Below, piece by piece: positions 8,521-18,414 of a DNA stretch of 64,000 nt; position 1 is the stretch's first letter; the number at the start of each line of letters is the position of its first letter. The notes below the pieces were generated by a model. The model was not told the origin of the DNA and made no database searches. It worked only from the letters and a program-made list of their open reading frames with translations. This DNA comes from Paenibacillus sp. FSL W8-0426 (lineage in GTDB: Bacteria; Bacillota; Bacilli; Paenibacillales; Paenibacillaceae). Location of the stretch: NCBI RefSeq assembly GCF_037969725.1, contig NZ_CP150203.1:5780001-5844000 (forward strand), read 5' to 3'. Both the position numbers and the translations under genes were made by a program.

Positions 8521-8564
8521 TGTGTTTGTTTTTTGCGTTTATATAGGTCGCCGCCTAACGTAAA

Positions 8565-8594
8565 CAAAAAAAGCACCAAACCGAAGTTTGGTGC
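8565..8594 (-). terminator. Terminator of the small membrane-protein gene
   Basis: GCACCAAA / TTTGGTGC with a 6-nt loop; on the minus strand followed by TTTTTTT. It supports the reality of the small gene upstream. Confidence 0.8.
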
Positions 8595-8604
8595 ATCACT
8601 CGAT

Positions 8605-8769
8605 TTAATAGCTTCTCCAGTCCTCTTCCTCGGAAGGGACCAGCGAGGCTCGGATTACATACACAAATGCGCAAACCAAGATTCCCATGACAAGGCTCAT
8701 CATCATCGCTCCATCCGTTCTGAATTCCACCGTCTGGACAATTGGGTGACGTATAGGCGTTGGGTTCAT
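8605..8769 (-). CDS. Small single-span membrane protein
   Basis: 54 residues from the ATG at 8767-8769: a polar N-terminus, one hydrophobic segment (LVMGILVCAFVYVI), then an acidic end (PSEEEDWRSY). A good terminator follows. No clear ribosome site precedes the first ATG; a GGAG lies before three consecutive ATG codons further in, so the real product may be the 31-residue form starting at MSLVMG. Function unknown. Confidence 0.5.
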   Translation of the reverse strand: MNPTPIRHPIVQTVEFRTDGAMMMSLVMGILVCAFVYVIRASLVPSEEEDWRSY

Positions 8770-8917
8770 TTTAGCATACATCGTTTAAAATTACAGCCAT
8801 TTATGCAAGCGTTTTCTTTATGAAAATGGTACTGTTTGTCCCTGCCGTTTCATATTATCGGAGAGACGAGCTTTTGTTGATTTCCGCCTTCATTCCAAAC
8901 TAAAAAAGGAGAACTTT

Positions 8918-10174
8918 ATGGCCGCAACCCAAAAGTGGATTCCCGCAATGATTGCCTTTGCGCTGCTCCTGATGTGTGGACTGATGGCCATGTTCCCAGC
9001 CGAATCCTGGCATGCGGGAGTGCGCGGACTCTCAATCTGGTGGGACGTGTTGTTCCCTTCCTTATTCCCGTTTCTGGTGCTGTCCGAGCTGTTGCTCGGA
9101 TTCGGCATCGTTCATTTTCTTGGCACGATGCTTAATCCGTTGATGCGGCCGCTGTTTCGCGTGCCGGGAAGCGGAGGATTCGTATTTGCAGTCAGCTGCG
9201 CCTCCGGATATCCGACAGGAGCCAAACTTACGGCACAGCTGTATGAACAAAAGCTGGTTACGCGCGAAGAGGGCGAACGTCTGGTCTCTTTTACGACATC
9301 ATCCGATCCGATCTTTATGATCGGGGCTGTATCGGTCGGTTTTTTCCACAACGCGGCCATTGCTCCTGTGCTGGTAATCGCCCACTACGCTTCCGCATTC
9401 ATTGTCGGCGTACTCATGCGCTTTCACGGCTCCTCAGGCACGATTCCATCGGCTCCCGCATCGGATGCGCATCTCCTCTCCTCCGGTGAACGGCAAAAAA
9501 ACAGGGTCGCAAGGGCCATTCGGGCCATGCATGAAGCACGCCTGGCAGATGGGCGACCGCTGGGGGAACTGCTGCGTCAGGCGGTCGCATCTTCCCTCCG
9601 CCTTATTATTATCGTCGGCGGGCTGGTTGTATTCTTTTCGGTCATCATGGAGCTTCTGGTCCAGACAGGGGCACTCGGTCAATTGTACCGGTTTACCGAA
9701 CATTTGCTTCAGCTTGCCGGCCTGCCTTCTGCCGTTTCCCACAGCCTTGTCGGCGGATTGTTCGAAGTCACCTTGGGTGCCAAAGAAGCGGGAGCTGCCG
9801 GCTCGGCAGTCCCCCTTCCGTATAAAGTGGCCGCCGCCGCGTTTGTACTGTCCTGGGGCGGGTTATCCGTTCATGCCCAGATTATGAGCGTGCTCAGCCA
9901 CACTCCGCTCAGGTACGGTCCTTTCCTGCTCGCTCGGGTTATTCACGCGTTGATTGCACCCGTACTCGTTCTTCTGTTATGGTCGCCCATCACGGGAAGT
10001 TTGACGCAATCCGTGTTCCATCCGTCGGGCGTGATTTCCGGGCAAAGCGCCTATAGGGCGGACTGGTCCTTGATCCTGTTTTCCGGGATCGGCGTGCTTG
10101 CGGGCATGATACTGTTTATGCTTTGCATCTCTTTCATGTGTTCGCGGTTCTTGCCTCGTCGCATCGAAAGGTAG
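8918..10174 (+). CDS. ylbJ: Sporulation integral membrane protein YlbJ
   Basis: 418 residues with about eight hydrophobic segments and a nucleoside-transporter/YjiH-like gate domain: GFVFAVSCASGYPTGAKLTA near residue 87, then FTTSSDPIFMIGAVSVGFF. This is the YlbJ family, sigma-E dependent in Bacillus and needed for a proper spore cortex/envelope. An AAAGGAG site precedes the ATG. It lies among other sporulation genes. Regulation could not be read directly. Confidence 0.9.
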   Translation: MAATQKWIPAMIAFALLLMCGLMAMFPAESWHAGVRGLSIWWDVLFPSLFPFLVLSELLLGFGIVHFLGTMLNPLMRPLFRVPGSGGFVFAVSCASGYPTGAKLTAQLYEQKLVTREEGERLVSFTTSSDPIFMIGAVSVGFFHNAAIAPVLVIAHYASAFIVGVLMRFHGSSGTIPSAPASDAHLLSSGERQKNRVARAIRAMHEARLADGRPLGELLRQAVASSLRLIIIVGGLVVFFSVIMELLVQTGALGQLYRFTEHLLQLAGLPSAVSHSLVGGLFEVTLGAKEAGAAGSAVPLPYKVAAAAFVLSWGGLSVHAQIMSVLSHTPLRYGPFLLARVIHALIAPVLVLLLWSPITGSLTQSVFHPSGVISGQSAYRADWSLILFSGIGVLAGMILFMLCISFMCSRFLPRRIER

Positions 10175-10277
10175 GCCCCTTCGTCACCATTTCGTCATTT
10201 AGTTTCCGCTAAACGTTGTGTTCTTCCGTGGAATTGATTATCATCGGTAATATAATGACCACAAAGGAGCTTTCATC

Positions 10278-11081
10278 TTGAGATACTATGTTCAAGACCG
10301 CGGAGACCAGTTATCGATTGAACTGAGTCAGCAGTTCCACGCGCTGGCCAAAGAAGCCGGATTCAAGCTTGATGCAGAATCCCCGCAGATCGTCATTTCC
10401 ATTGGCGGAGACGGAACCATGCTGCAGGCCTTTCACAACTTTATCGACCGGATTCCGGAAATCGCCTTTGTCGGAGTCCATACAGGCCATCTCGGGTTTT
10501 ATGCCGATTGGAAGAAGGATGAGCTGCGCGAACTGATTGATTTGATGAGCGGCAAAGGAGACCCGGAACTTCTCAAGCCCCGCATTGTGCAATATCCGCT
10601 GCTCGAGCTCGAAATTCGCAAAAAATCCGGCAACGCCTCGTACATTGCCTTGAACGAATTCACGCTCAAAGGCGTGGACGGCACGGTCGTCGCGCAGGTG
10701 GACATCAATGACGTTACCTTCGAGATGTTTCGGGGTGATGGAATCTGCGTATCCACGCCGTCAGGCAGTACGGCCTACAACAAGGCGCTTGGAGGCGCCA
10801 TGGTTCATCCCACCATTGATGCGATTCAAATCGCGGAGATCGCTTCGATCAATAACAGGGTCTACCGAACGCTCGGCTCGCCCATCATTTTGCCCAAACA
10901 TCACCACTGCGACATTTTTTCGCGAAAAGAACAGCGTTTGCTGCTGACGATCGATCATGTCAACGTGATGGTTGAGGATTTGATTTCGGTACGCTGTCAA
11001 GTATCCAGCCAAAAGGTAAGCTTTGCGCGTTTCCGTCCCTATCCGTTCTGGAGCCGGGTACGTACTGCATTTTTGGACTAG
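10278..11081 (+). CDS. nadK: NAD kinase
   Basis: 267 residues, phosphorylating NAD to NADP. The GGDGTML motif (residues about 44-50) with the catalytic Asp, the NEFTLKG motif (about 123-129) and the glycine-rich CVSTPSGSTAYNKALGG (about 157-173) are all present. It starts at TTG, 7 bases after AAGGAGC. It supplies the NADP used by Zwf, encoded about 6 kb away. Confidence 0.96.
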   Translation: MRYYVQDRGDQLSIELSQQFHALAKEAGFKLDAESPQIVISIGGDGTMLQAFHNFIDRIPEIAFVGVHTGHLGFYADWKKDELRELIDLMSGKGDPELLKPRIVQYPLLELEIRKKSGNASYIALNEFTLKGVDGTVVAQVDINDVTFEMFRGDGICVSTPSGSTAYNKALGGAMVHPTIDAIQIAEIASINNRVYRTLGSPIILPKHHHCDIFSRKEQRLLLTIDHVNVMVEDLISVRCQVSSQKVSFARFRPYPFWSRVRTAFLD

Positions 11082-11142
11082 CCCTGCCAAAACACTTCGG
11101 GCACCTGTCGAACCAACAGCACCCCCAATAATAAGCAAACCA

Positions 11143-11171
11143 AAAAGCGGCCCTGTTCAGGAGCCGCTTTT
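11143..11171. terminator. Bidirectional terminator between nadK and yutD
   Basis: AAAAGCGGC / GCCGCTTTT stem. A-runs and T-runs on both sides serve the convergent genes; it overlaps the last codons of yutD. Confidence 0.75.
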
Positions 11172-11567
11172 GGCTTTCGGTGGCTGATCCTTGCTCTTTT
11201 GCAGCACGAAATATGCACAACCGAAATTGCAGTATTCATTAATGTAATCGACCATATGCGAAATGGCAGAGTCCTTGTTGGCCTTGGGATGGTTGTCCCG
11301 GTAAAATCCCTTCAAGCGCAGCTGGCTGTATCCCCAGTCCCCGACGATATAGTCGTAACGCTCCAGCACTTCGCTGTAACGATCGCGAAACACCTCGGGA
11401 TTCCAGCCGTTTTTATGGTTCTGCACGATCTCGTAATTTTTGTTGCCGACCTGTACGATCACTTTTTCCTTGGGCCGCTCTTCGGGCTTTTCCTGAATTT
11501 GATCCTGGATCTGCTCCTGCTCGGGCACCATGCATTTCTGTTCTTCCAAGCCTGTATCCTCCATCAT
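11157..11567 (-). CDS. yutD: YutD-like protein (DUF1027)
   Basis: 136 residues. A long Glu/Gln/Lys-rich N-terminal extension (about 35 residues) precedes the YutD core, with [22 protein letters not shown] and the C-terminal CNFGCAYF motif. The function of the family is unknown. Its ATG overlaps the lipA stop by 4 bases, so it is translationally coupled to lipA, and the lipA neighbourhood matches Bacillus. Confidence 0.88.
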   Translation of the reverse strand: MMEDTGLEEQKCMVPEQEQIQDQIQEKPEERPKEKVIVQVGNKNYEIVQNHKNGWNPEVFRDRYSEVLERYDYIVGDWGYSQLRLKGFYRDNHPKANKDSAISHMVDYINEYCNFGCAYFVLQKSKDQPPKAKSGS

Positions 11568-12463
11568 GCGAGTGTTGCCGCTTGCTCCGTATGCTTCGTC
11601 GCAGATTTGACTTGCTCATGGGCATGATAGGAGCTGCGCACCATTGGGCCGGATTCGACGTGGCTGAAACCGCGCTTCAAGCCTTCCTGTTTCAAGGCCG
11701 CAAATTCTTCCGGCGGATAGTATTTTTCCACGTACAGATGCTTCTCTGACGGCTGCAAATACTGCCCTATCGTCATGATATCACAATCCACAGCCCGCAG
11801 GTCGTCCATCGTTTGCAAAATTTCATCATATTCTTCGCCTACGCCAAGCATAATGCTCGATTTGGTCGGGATGTTGGGCTGCATTTCTTTGGCGCGTGCC
11901 AGCAGCTCCAGAGACCGTTTGTATTTGGCCTTTGCCCGGACCTTATCCGACAGGCGTTCAACCGTTTCAATATTGTGATTCAGAATGTCCGGCTTCGCAT
12001 CCATGACGATTTTCAAGGAGTCGCGATCCCCCATAAAGTCAGGAATAAGCACTTCCACGCTGCAGAGCGGCAGACGCCGACGCACGGCTTTGACCGTTTC
12101 TGCAAAAATGGATGCCCCTCCATCCTTCAAGTCGTCCCGCGCCACGCTGGTGATGACGCAATGCTGCAGGTTCATCTGCTCGGCTGCTTCCGCTACCCGT
12201 TCAGGTTCCTGCAAATCGAGCTCCGTCGGCAAGCCGGTATTTACCGCGCAGAACCGGCATGCCCGTGTGCAGATGTCGCCCAAAATCATAAAAGTGGCCG
12301 TTCGATTGGCCCAACATTCGTAAATGTTCGGGCACCTCGCTTCCTCACATACCGTATGTAAGGTTTTGGAACGCATCATGTTTTTGATTTCCTGATAATT
12401 ATCGCCGGTTGTCAATTTGATCCGAATCCAGTCCGGTTTCGGCTCCTTAACACGTTTAGCCAA
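11564..12463 (-). CDS. lipA: Lipoyl synthase
   Basis: Radical-SAM enzyme of 299 residues that inserts two sulfurs into octanoyl groups to make lipoate. Seen: the auxiliary cluster cysteines [12 protein letters not shown], the radical-[11 protein letters not shown], and the C-terminal RSSYHA with the serine ligand. The start is the TTG after an AGAAGG site ([12 protein letters not shown]); the longer frame upstream does not match the family. Forms an overlapping pair with yutD. Confidence 0.96.
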   Translation of the reverse strand: MAKRVKEPKPDWIRIKLTTGDNYQEIKNMMRSKTLHTVCEEARCPNIYECWANRTATFMILGDICTRACRFCAVNTGLPTELDLQEPERVAEAAEQMNLQHCVITSVARDDLKDGGASIFAETVKAVRRRLPLCSVEVLIPDFMGDRDSLKIVMDAKPDILNHNIETVERLSDKVRAKAKYKRSLELLARAKEMQPNIPTKSSIMLGVGEEYDEILQTMDDLRAVDCDIMTIGQYLQPSEKHLYVEKYYPPEEFAALKQEGLKRGFSHVESGPMVRSSYHAHEQVKSATKHTEQAATLA

Positions 12464-12644
12464 TGTATAAACCTTCTTTCTACTGAAGTTAGGCTGTTCT
12501 CGGAACATATTATACCATGAAAGCGTTGGAAAAACTCCCATTTGTCACATCTTGTCCGATTCGGCCCCAAATGGGATAAAATTCACGCTTTTGTAGAACG
12601 CTACGAAAAAGGGCGATTCAGACGGAAAGGAGGAAGCTTCTACC

Positions 12645-13721
12645 GTGAAAAAGCGTTTGAACGCGCGATTATACCGTCATCGCTGGATCTACATCGGTTT
12701 TGCCGTCCTGCTGCTAATTCCTGGTTTGTCCGTGCGAACCTACGCCAAACCCGCAGCACCCGAACCAAGGCCGCAACTTAAGGAATTGAAGCCTGCGGAA
12801 ATTTTTGCCGAAAGAAGGCATTTGTACGAAAGCATCGGCCAAATGACCGACATTCCGTGGTACAGGCTCGCCGCAATCGATCAGTATGAGCGAACGCTCA
12901 CCCGAGCTCATCCGAAGGACCGCAAACACCCGGAGCGGCTGACAGGCATATTCATGACGTCTCCGGCCTGGAGAGGCTGGCTGAATCCGGATGAAACGGA
13001 TCAGAAGCCGCAATCGATCCTGGTCTTCGGCGGTTACGGGCGCGACGGCTCCGGCGACGGTATGGCCGACGCCAATAACGATGTCGACGTGTTGTACAGC
13101 ATGGCTGAATTTATTCGAAAGCACGGAAACCGGCAGGAGGATTTCAACATCGCCCTATGGGAGTATTACCACAATTCCCGCGCCGTGCAGCGGATCCAGC
13201 AATTCGCCAAGCTGTATGAGCATTTCGATACGCTGGACCTGTTTGCGCACGCCTTTCCCGTGCCCCTCGGTACCAATTATTCCTATCGCAGCACCTGGGG
13301 AACGAAGCGCAGTTGGGGCGGCTACCGAATCCATGAAGGAACCGACATTTTCGCGCCTTATGGTCTCCCCGTTCGCAGCACCTGTTACGGGATCGTGGAA
13401 GTCAAAGGCTGGAATCCGTTCGGGGGCTGGAGGATCGGCATCCGGGACTTGAACAACCATTATCATTATTACGCGCACTTGTCCGGTTTCGACAAAAAGA
13501 CGCATATCGGCCAAATCGTTACTCCAGGCCAAATCGTCGGATGGGTGGGCAGCTCGGGCTACGGCAAACCGGGCACGCAAGGCAAATTTCCGCCCCACCT
13601 TCACTATGGCATTTACAGGGACAGCGGGCTTGCCGAGTGGTCGTTCGACCCCTATCCGCTGTTGAATCATTGGGAGAAGGAAGAATACCGCCAAATCAAA
13701 GCAGGCAAAAAAAATAAATGA
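12645..13721 (+). CDS. lytH: M23 peptidase, LytH-like spore cortex endopeptidase
   Basis: 358 residues: signal peptide/anchor (residues about 15-34), a family-specific middle, and a LytM/M23 domain with zinc ligands in HEGTDIFAP and HLHYGIY near the end. In Bacillus subtilis the M23 gene between lipA and yunB is lytH, an L-Ala-D-Glu endopeptidase acting on the spore cortex; the same three-gene neighbourhood is seen here, so I infer that role. The start is GTG with an AAAGGAGG site. Confidence 0.8.
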   Translation: MKKRLNARLYRHRWIYIGFAVLLLIPGLSVRTYAKPAAPEPRPQLKELKPAEIFAERRHLYESIGQMTDIPWYRLAAIDQYERTLTRAHPKDRKHPERLTGIFMTSPAWRGWLNPDETDQKPQSILVFGGYGRDGSGDGMADANNDVDVLYSMAEFIRKHGNRQEDFNIALWEYYHNSRAVQRIQQFAKLYEHFDTLDLFAHAFPVPLGTNYSYRSTWGTKRSWGGYRIHEGTDIFAPYGLPVRSTCYGIVEVKGWNPFGGWRIGIRDLNNHYHYYAHLSGFDKKTHIGQIVTPGQIVGWVGSSGYGKPGTQGKFPPHLHYGIYRDSGLAEWSFDPYPLLNHWEKEEYRQIKAGKKNK

Positions 13722-13803
13722 TGCGCAGGCATCGACCAAACAGGACCTCGGTGGAACGAAACCGTTTGTTTCTTTCCATCATGAGGTTCTGTTTGTCATT
13801 GTT

Positions 13804-14679
13804 TTAATGGCTTTCATGCGCCGCGTCCGTCTGCAGTTCCTCCTCCATGCCGGGAATCGCGGGCTGCGGCTCGTGTTGTCCACCAGGCAGAGTCTGCTGC
13901 GGCACGACAGGCGTGCTCACGCCTCCGCTGCCCGATACGCCGCCGCCTTGGCCCGACGGCAGGGCAATGGCAGGTGCACCGTTACCGTTATCTCCTACAG
14001 GCCTTCCTTGGTTATCGTAGTAGTACATGGGAACATCCCCTACGACTAACAAGTAGGAAATCGGAATTTCCGTATCCACCGTTTCGGGTTCCATATCAAA
14101 CGGGACAACGACCGCGACTTCCGCAATAATGCGGATGTATACTTCGACCAGTATCATATTGATGCCCGCGTTCTGTTGGCGGGTATTCAGGTCGACTTTG
14201 ACCGCGCCTTGAGGCTCTACCCGGAGCGGAATGCTGGGTCCGAACGATGCCAGAACGGGGCTTCCCAACGCCTGGCCGAGAGGGATCTTTTCTTTCAACA
14301 TATGGATGTTCTGCAGCGTGGACTGCACGATGTTCATCGTACTTGCGGTGATGCGCATATGTTCGTCATAGTTCAGCATGAAACCCGAAACTTTTCCGGT
14401 TTGATCCGTCTTCCAATCGATCAGCCCTTCCGTCGCTTTTCCTTCGGCCACTTGTGCGGTGATCGCGCTGTTAATCGCCTCCGTCGCAATCTGCTTGACC
14501 CGGATCTTGGCCAAATGCATGATTGGCGGCTTCATTTTTTTCTCGACGTAGGCAAACCCCTGCAGCACGCAAAAAACCGATACCAGCAAAATAATCAGCC
14601 ATATGCGCCGCTTTCCGCTTGGCGGCTTTCGCGGTTTCCTTATCCTGCGGCTTCTCCAGCGCATTCTTCTTCTCATCAT
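13804..14679 (-). CDS. yunB: Sporulation protein YunB
   Basis: 291 residues starting at the first of two ATG codons after AGGGGAGGG. A very basic N-terminus (RRRMRWRSRRIRKPRKPP) precedes one membrane span (about 26-43), followed by the YunB domain (EAINSAITAQVAEGK; GQALGSPVLASFGPSIPLRVEP). The C-terminal tail is Pro/Gly-rich and probably disordered; the tail is longer than I expect for Bacillus YunB. YunB is a sigma-E controlled protein needed for full spore formation. Confidence 0.9.
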   Translation of the reverse strand: MMRRRMRWRSRRIRKPRKPPSGKRRIWLIILLVSVFCVLQGFAYVEKKMKPPIMHLAKIRVKQIATEAINSAITAQVAEGKATEGLIDWKTDQTGKVSGFMLNYDEHMRITASTMNIVQSTLQNIHMLKEKIPLGQALGSPVLASFGPSIPLRVEPQGAVKVDLNTRQQNAGINMILVEVYIRIIAEVAVVVPFDMEPETVDTEIPISYLLVVGDVPMYYYDNQGRPVGDNGNGAPAIALPSGQGGGVSGSGGVSTPVVPQQTLPGGQHEPQPAIPGMEEELQTDAAHESH

Positions 14680-14800
14680 CGAGCAACCCTCCCCTGCAGG
14701 ATGAGCTGTAATGTATACGTTATCCTTATGCAGGACATGGCCGAAAAAGAAGGACAATGCCTCAGCTCACCGCAAGCAACAGGACTAGGCCGGGCAAACG

Positions 14801-14845
14801 CAAAAAAGCCTCGCGGGCAGCTTCGCTGCCTGCAAGACTTTTTTC
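14801..14845. terminator. Terminator after the 6-phosphogluconate dehydrogenase gene
   Basis: GCGGGCAGC / GCTGCCTGC hairpin inside A/T-rich arms (AAAAAAG ... CTTTTTT), serving the minus-strand dehydrogenase gene and possibly the opposite direction. Confidence 0.75.
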
Positions 14846-14908
14846 GCACGGTCCGAACCCTTATACAGGCCAGCTCATAGGCCCAAGGATACGGAATCAT
14901 TCATGCTA

Positions 14909-15802
14909 TTATTTTTTTTCGACAGCATGTCCGCCGAATTCGTTGCGAAGCGCCGCAACGACTTTACCTGTAAACGTATCTGTTTCCAGGGAACGATAAC
15001 GCATCAACAGGGACAACGCGATAACCGGGGTAGCGGTCTGCAGGTCGAATGCCGTTTCAACCGTCCAGCGGCCTTCACCGGAAGAATGCATAACCCCTTT
15101 GATTTCGTCCAGGTTAGCGTCTTTGGAGAATGCACGCTCCGTCAATTCCATCAGCCACGAACGGATAACGGAACCGTTGTTCCACACGCGAGCCACTTTT
15201 TCGAAGTCGAAGTCGAAGTCGCTTTTCTCCAGAACGTCGAAACCTTCGCCGATGGAAGCCATCATGCCGTACTCGATGCCGTTATGCACCATTTTGAGGA
15301 AGTGCCCGCTGCCCGCTTTACCGGCGTACAGGTACCCATTTTCCACGGCAGTGTCGCGGAACGCAGGTTCAACGATTTCCCAAGCTTCCGGATCTCCACC
15401 GATCATGTAACAAGCGCCGTTGCGTGCGCCTTCCATACCGCCTGATGTTCCTGCGTCCATATAGTGAATGCCTTGCGGTTTCAGTTCTTCGTAACGACGG
15501 ATGGATTCTTTGTAGTGGGAGTTGCCTGCTTCGATGATGATGTCGCCTTTGGACAGCAACGGAGCAACTTCTTTCAATACAACGTCAACCACGTTATGTG
15601 GAACCATGATCCACAGTACGCGCGGTGATTCGAGGGATGCCACCATATCTGCATAAGAAGATACACCTTGTGCACCGTATTCTTTCATTTCTGCTACAGC
15701 TTGTTCGTTCAGGTCGAAGGCAACAACCTCATGTTTATGGTCGATCAAGTTTCTGCCCAGGTTCAAGCCCATTTTACCAAGTCCGATAAGTCCAAGTTTC
15801 AT
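14909..15802 (-). CDS. gnd: 6-phosphogluconate dehydrogenase, short decarboxylating type
   Basis: 297 residues. An N-terminal Rossmann fold (GLIGLGKMGLNLGRNL), then the active-site segment DAGTSGGMEGARNG and KMVHNGIEYGMM with the catalytic lysine. Length and sequence fit the short homologue group often described as NAD-dependent (YqeC-like), not the 470-residue form. It makes ribulose 5-phosphate and CO2. Zwf is encoded just upstream on the same strand with a roughly 200-base gap, giving both oxidative pentose-phosphate dehydrogenases here. Confidence 0.93.
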   Translation of the reverse strand: MKLGLIGLGKMGLNLGRNLIDHKHEVVAFDLNEQAVAEMKEYGAQGVSSYADMVASLESPRVLWIMVPHNVVDVVLKEVAPLLSKGDIIIEAGNSHYKESIRRYEELKPQGIHYMDAGTSGGMEGARNGACYMIGGDPEAWEIVEPAFRDTAVENGYLYAGKAGSGHFLKMVHNGIEYGMMASIGEGFDVLEKSDFDFDFEKVARVWNNGSVIRSWLMELTERAFSKDANLDEIKGVMHSSGEGRWTVETAFDLQTATPVIALSLLMRYRSLETDTFTGKVVAALRNEFGGHAVEKK

Positions 15803-16004
15803 TCCAAACTCCTCCTATTTTATCAACATTTTTTTCTATATCTAAAGGGCCCGGAAGCGAAAACGGCATTACCAACGTATTAAAGAAAAATGACAAACTC
15901 GCCGTTTTCGCCGTTTGGAGCCACTTATCGCTATATCACACGCATGTTCTAATATATAACAGTAAAATGAAAGCTAATTTCCTCTAACGGTTCGGTTTTT
16001 CGTC

Positions 16005-17459
16005 TTACCACCAACGGAATCCGTCTGCCGCCGTCAGGCGATCTGAGGATTCAGGGCCTTGAGATCCTGCCGCATACGTATCCAGCGGTATGCTTCCTTC
16101 CTGGAAGGCTTCCAGGATCGGTTGTACCCACTGCCAGGACAGCTCCACCTCTTTCCAATGCGCAAAGAATGTGGAATCACCGCGCATGGCATCATAAATG
16201 AGGTTCTCGTAAGCTTCAGGAATGTTGCGCTTGCCGGAGGAGAACGTCAGGTTAATCGGCTCCACCTCGCCATGATGCAGCGGATTTTTCCCGTTGAGCT
16301 GCAAGGAAATGCTCTCGCCTGGACCGATTTCGATTGTCAGCAGGTTCGGATCGGATGTTCTTTCCGATTCATGACCCGTTTTGAGCGGCTCTTTGAATTC
16401 AATGACGATGCGCGTCGATTTCTCCGCAAGGCGTTTACCTGTGCGAATATAGAACGGAACTTCGCTCCAGAACGGATCGTCGATCCACAATCTTGCGGCA
16501 ACGTAAGTTTCATTTTGGGAACCGGCAGGAACGCCAGGCTCGTCCAAATAACCTACAACGGATTCGCCTTGAAGTTCGCCGGCAGCATATTGTGCACGCA
16601 CGACTTGGGAAGCGATCTTTTCTTTCGTCAGCGGACGAAGCGATTCAACGATTTTCCGTTTTTTGAAGCGGATTTCATCAGGCGTGCAGCGCTTCGGCAA
16701 GTGCAGGGCCGTCATCATCAGTATTTGCAGCATATGGTTTTGGAACATGTCGCGCGTTGCGCCGCTTTGATCGTAATACGCTGCGCGTTCCTCGACGCCA
16801 ACCGTTTCGCTTGCCGTAATCTGTACGTTCGCGATGTAACGGTTCGACCACAAGGCCTGAATGACCGGGTTGGCATAACCGAGTACTTCGATGTTCTGCA
16901 CCATCGGTTTGCCAAGGAAATGGTCAATCCGGTAAATTTCTTCTTCCGCAAACGTGCTGCTTAATTTCTCGTTCAGCTCGCGTGCGGATTGCAGATCATG
17001 GCCAAACGGTTTTTCAATGATCAATTTCTTCCAGCCTTTGGTGTTGCCCAAACCGCTTTGCTGAATGTTCTCCGCGATTGGCTCGAAGAACTCAGGAGCG
17101 ACCGACATATAAAACATGCGATTTTCCGGAATATTCAATTCCTTCTCACGCTGCTCCACAAGCTCCAGAAGCTTCACATAATCTTCAGGCTTCGTATTGT
17201 TCAGCGAGCAGTAACGGAACGCCCCGATAAAATCGCGTACGACGGATTCTTCTTCCGGCGTCTGGCGCGAAAAGGTGTGTAACGATTTTTCAACATTGCC
17301 CTGGAACTCGACATCCGACAGTTCACGCCGCCCCAATCCGATCACGGAGAAGGATTTCGGCATTTTCTGATCAACGAACAAATTGTATAAAGCAGGATAA
17401 ATTTTGCGCTTGGCCAAATCGCCAGTTGCCCCAAACAAGACAAATGTCATTGCGTCCAT
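16005..17459 (-). CDS. zwf: Glucose-6-phosphate 1-dehydrogenase
   Basis: 484 residues. N-terminal nucleotide-binding FGATGDLAKRKIYPALY; active-site RIDHFLGK with catalytic His; EKPFGHDL; and C-terminal glucose-6-phosphate-binding features. It oxidises glucose 6-phosphate to the lactone while reducing NADP. The ATG is preceded by AGGAGG. Together with gnd it forms the oxidative branch of the pentose phosphate pathway. Confidence 0.97.
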   Translation of the reverse strand: MDAMTFVLFGATGDLAKRKIYPALYNLFVDQKMPKSFSVIGLGRRELSDVEFQGNVEKSLHTFSRQTPEEESVVRDFIGAFRYCSLNNTKPEDYVKLLELVEQREKELNIPENRMFYMSVAPEFFEPIAENIQQSGLGNTKGWKKLIIEKPFGHDLQSARELNEKLSSTFAEEEIYRIDHFLGKPMVQNIEVLGYANPVIQALWSNRYIANVQITASETVGVEERAAYYDQSGATRDMFQNHMLQILMMTALHLPKRCTPDEIRFKKRKIVESLRPLTKEKIASQVVRAQYAAGELQGESVVGYLDEPGVPAGSQNETYVAARLWIDDPFWSEVPFYIRTGKRLAEKSTRIVIEFKEPLKTGHESERTSDPNLLTIEIGPGESISLQLNGKNPLHHGEVEPINLTFSSGKRNIPEAYENLIYDAMRGDSTFFAHWKEVELSWQWVQPILEAFQEGSIPLDTYAAGSQGPESSDRLTAADGFRWW

Positions 17460-17877
17460 TGAAGTGCCTCCTGTGTTCTGTGCAGTATAGTATATGATGT
17501 TGCAAAATGTTCAAATCCAAGCATGACAAAAGACGGAATTAGTGGGTATGTGTCCCCGCCTTCGCTCCGTTTCGTGCCTTGGTTGAATTTAAACATCTGA
17601 CATTCCTTCTCTCCACAACCCGAGTGACCAGGTTATAAAATGTAACCTACTTGAATTGCCGTAACCCATAATACACCCGTCGTCACATTTCGTCAATAAT
17701 CGTGGCAAAACTGTGAACCCCAGATCCAGCAAGGGTTTTCAGTGTTGTTAACGCTTAAATTGGTAATATAAACTAACAATTGTATGTGATTTTTGACACA
17801 TTCCGCGGTGGACATCTTGGTTACAATAAGTATACTAATGCTATATAGAGCCAAACTTTGAATAAAGGAGCACGTTT
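17460..17877. promoter_or_regulatory. Divergent intergenic region zwf / hxlR-type gene
   Basis: 418 bases without a coding frame. Near the HxlR gene it holds the palindrome AGTATACT (17829-17836) inside ATAAGTATACTAAT, a plausible HxlR-type operator about 40 bases before the start. The rest must carry the zwf promoter, which I could not place with confidence. Confidence 0.45.
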
Positions 17878-18198
17878 ATGAGTGATGATAAGAATGCCAA
17901 TCAGCTATGTGGAAAAGTGGAACAGTCTTATCTGATCATTGGCCGAAAATGGGTCGCCCTCATCATTCACGCATTGATGGAAGAGCCCAAACGTTTCAGC
18001 GAAATACACGCTTATATTCCAGATCTGAGCAAGCGTGTGCTGAATGACCGAATAAAGGAACTTGAAGAAGAGGGGATCGTCGTTCGCCATGTGGTGACAG
18101 AGCGCCCGGTTCGTACCGAATATATGCTAACGCGCAAGGGTACGGAGCTTGGGCGGGCATTAGGCGCTGTCGAGCAGTGGGCTGAAAAGTGGCTGTAA
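17878..18198 (+). CDS. HxlR-family transcriptional regulator
   Basis: 106-residue winged-helix regulator. A single Cys at residue 11 before the first helix, IIGRKWVALIIHALMEEPKRFSE, and the wing VTERPVRTEYMLT are typical. HxlR proteins with one N-terminal cysteine (YodB, HypR types) sense electrophiles or oxidants. No partner gene is adjacent downstream, so it may regulate itself or act at a distance. Confidence 0.92.
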   Translation: MSDDKNANQLCGKVEQSYLIIGRKWVALIIHALMEEPKRFSEIHAYIPDLSKRVLNDRIKELEEEGIVVRHVVTERPVRTEYMLTRKGTELGRALGAVEQWAEKWL

Positions 18199-18290
18199 CG
18201 AATGCATGGCATCTAAGAGGTAAATATGATGCATCATACCGTCTAAAAGTTTAGTGTTTTTCCCTAATGGAACATAAAGACAACAACAAA

Positions 18291-18361
18291 ACCCCTTTGT
18301 CTGAACATGACAGCAGCGTCCGACTCATTTGCGGATCTTCGCCATTTCATCACAAAGGGGT
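18291..18361 (-). terminator. Long-armed inverted repeat downstream of the anti-sigma gene
   Basis: ACCCCTTTGT (18291-18300) and ACAAAGGGGT (18352-18361) form a 10-bp perfect stem around a 51-base loop. It lies between two convergent genes and probably ends their transcripts, though it lacks a clean T-run. Confidence 0.45.
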
Positions 18362-18414
18362 ATTCGTTCTTCTAGTCCGACAGGATGACTATAGGGTTGG
18401 CCGTATATTCCTTC

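Noticed and set aside
16059..16964. 301-codon plus-strand frame
   Set aside because: It is antisense to zwf; the composition mirrors the zwf codons.
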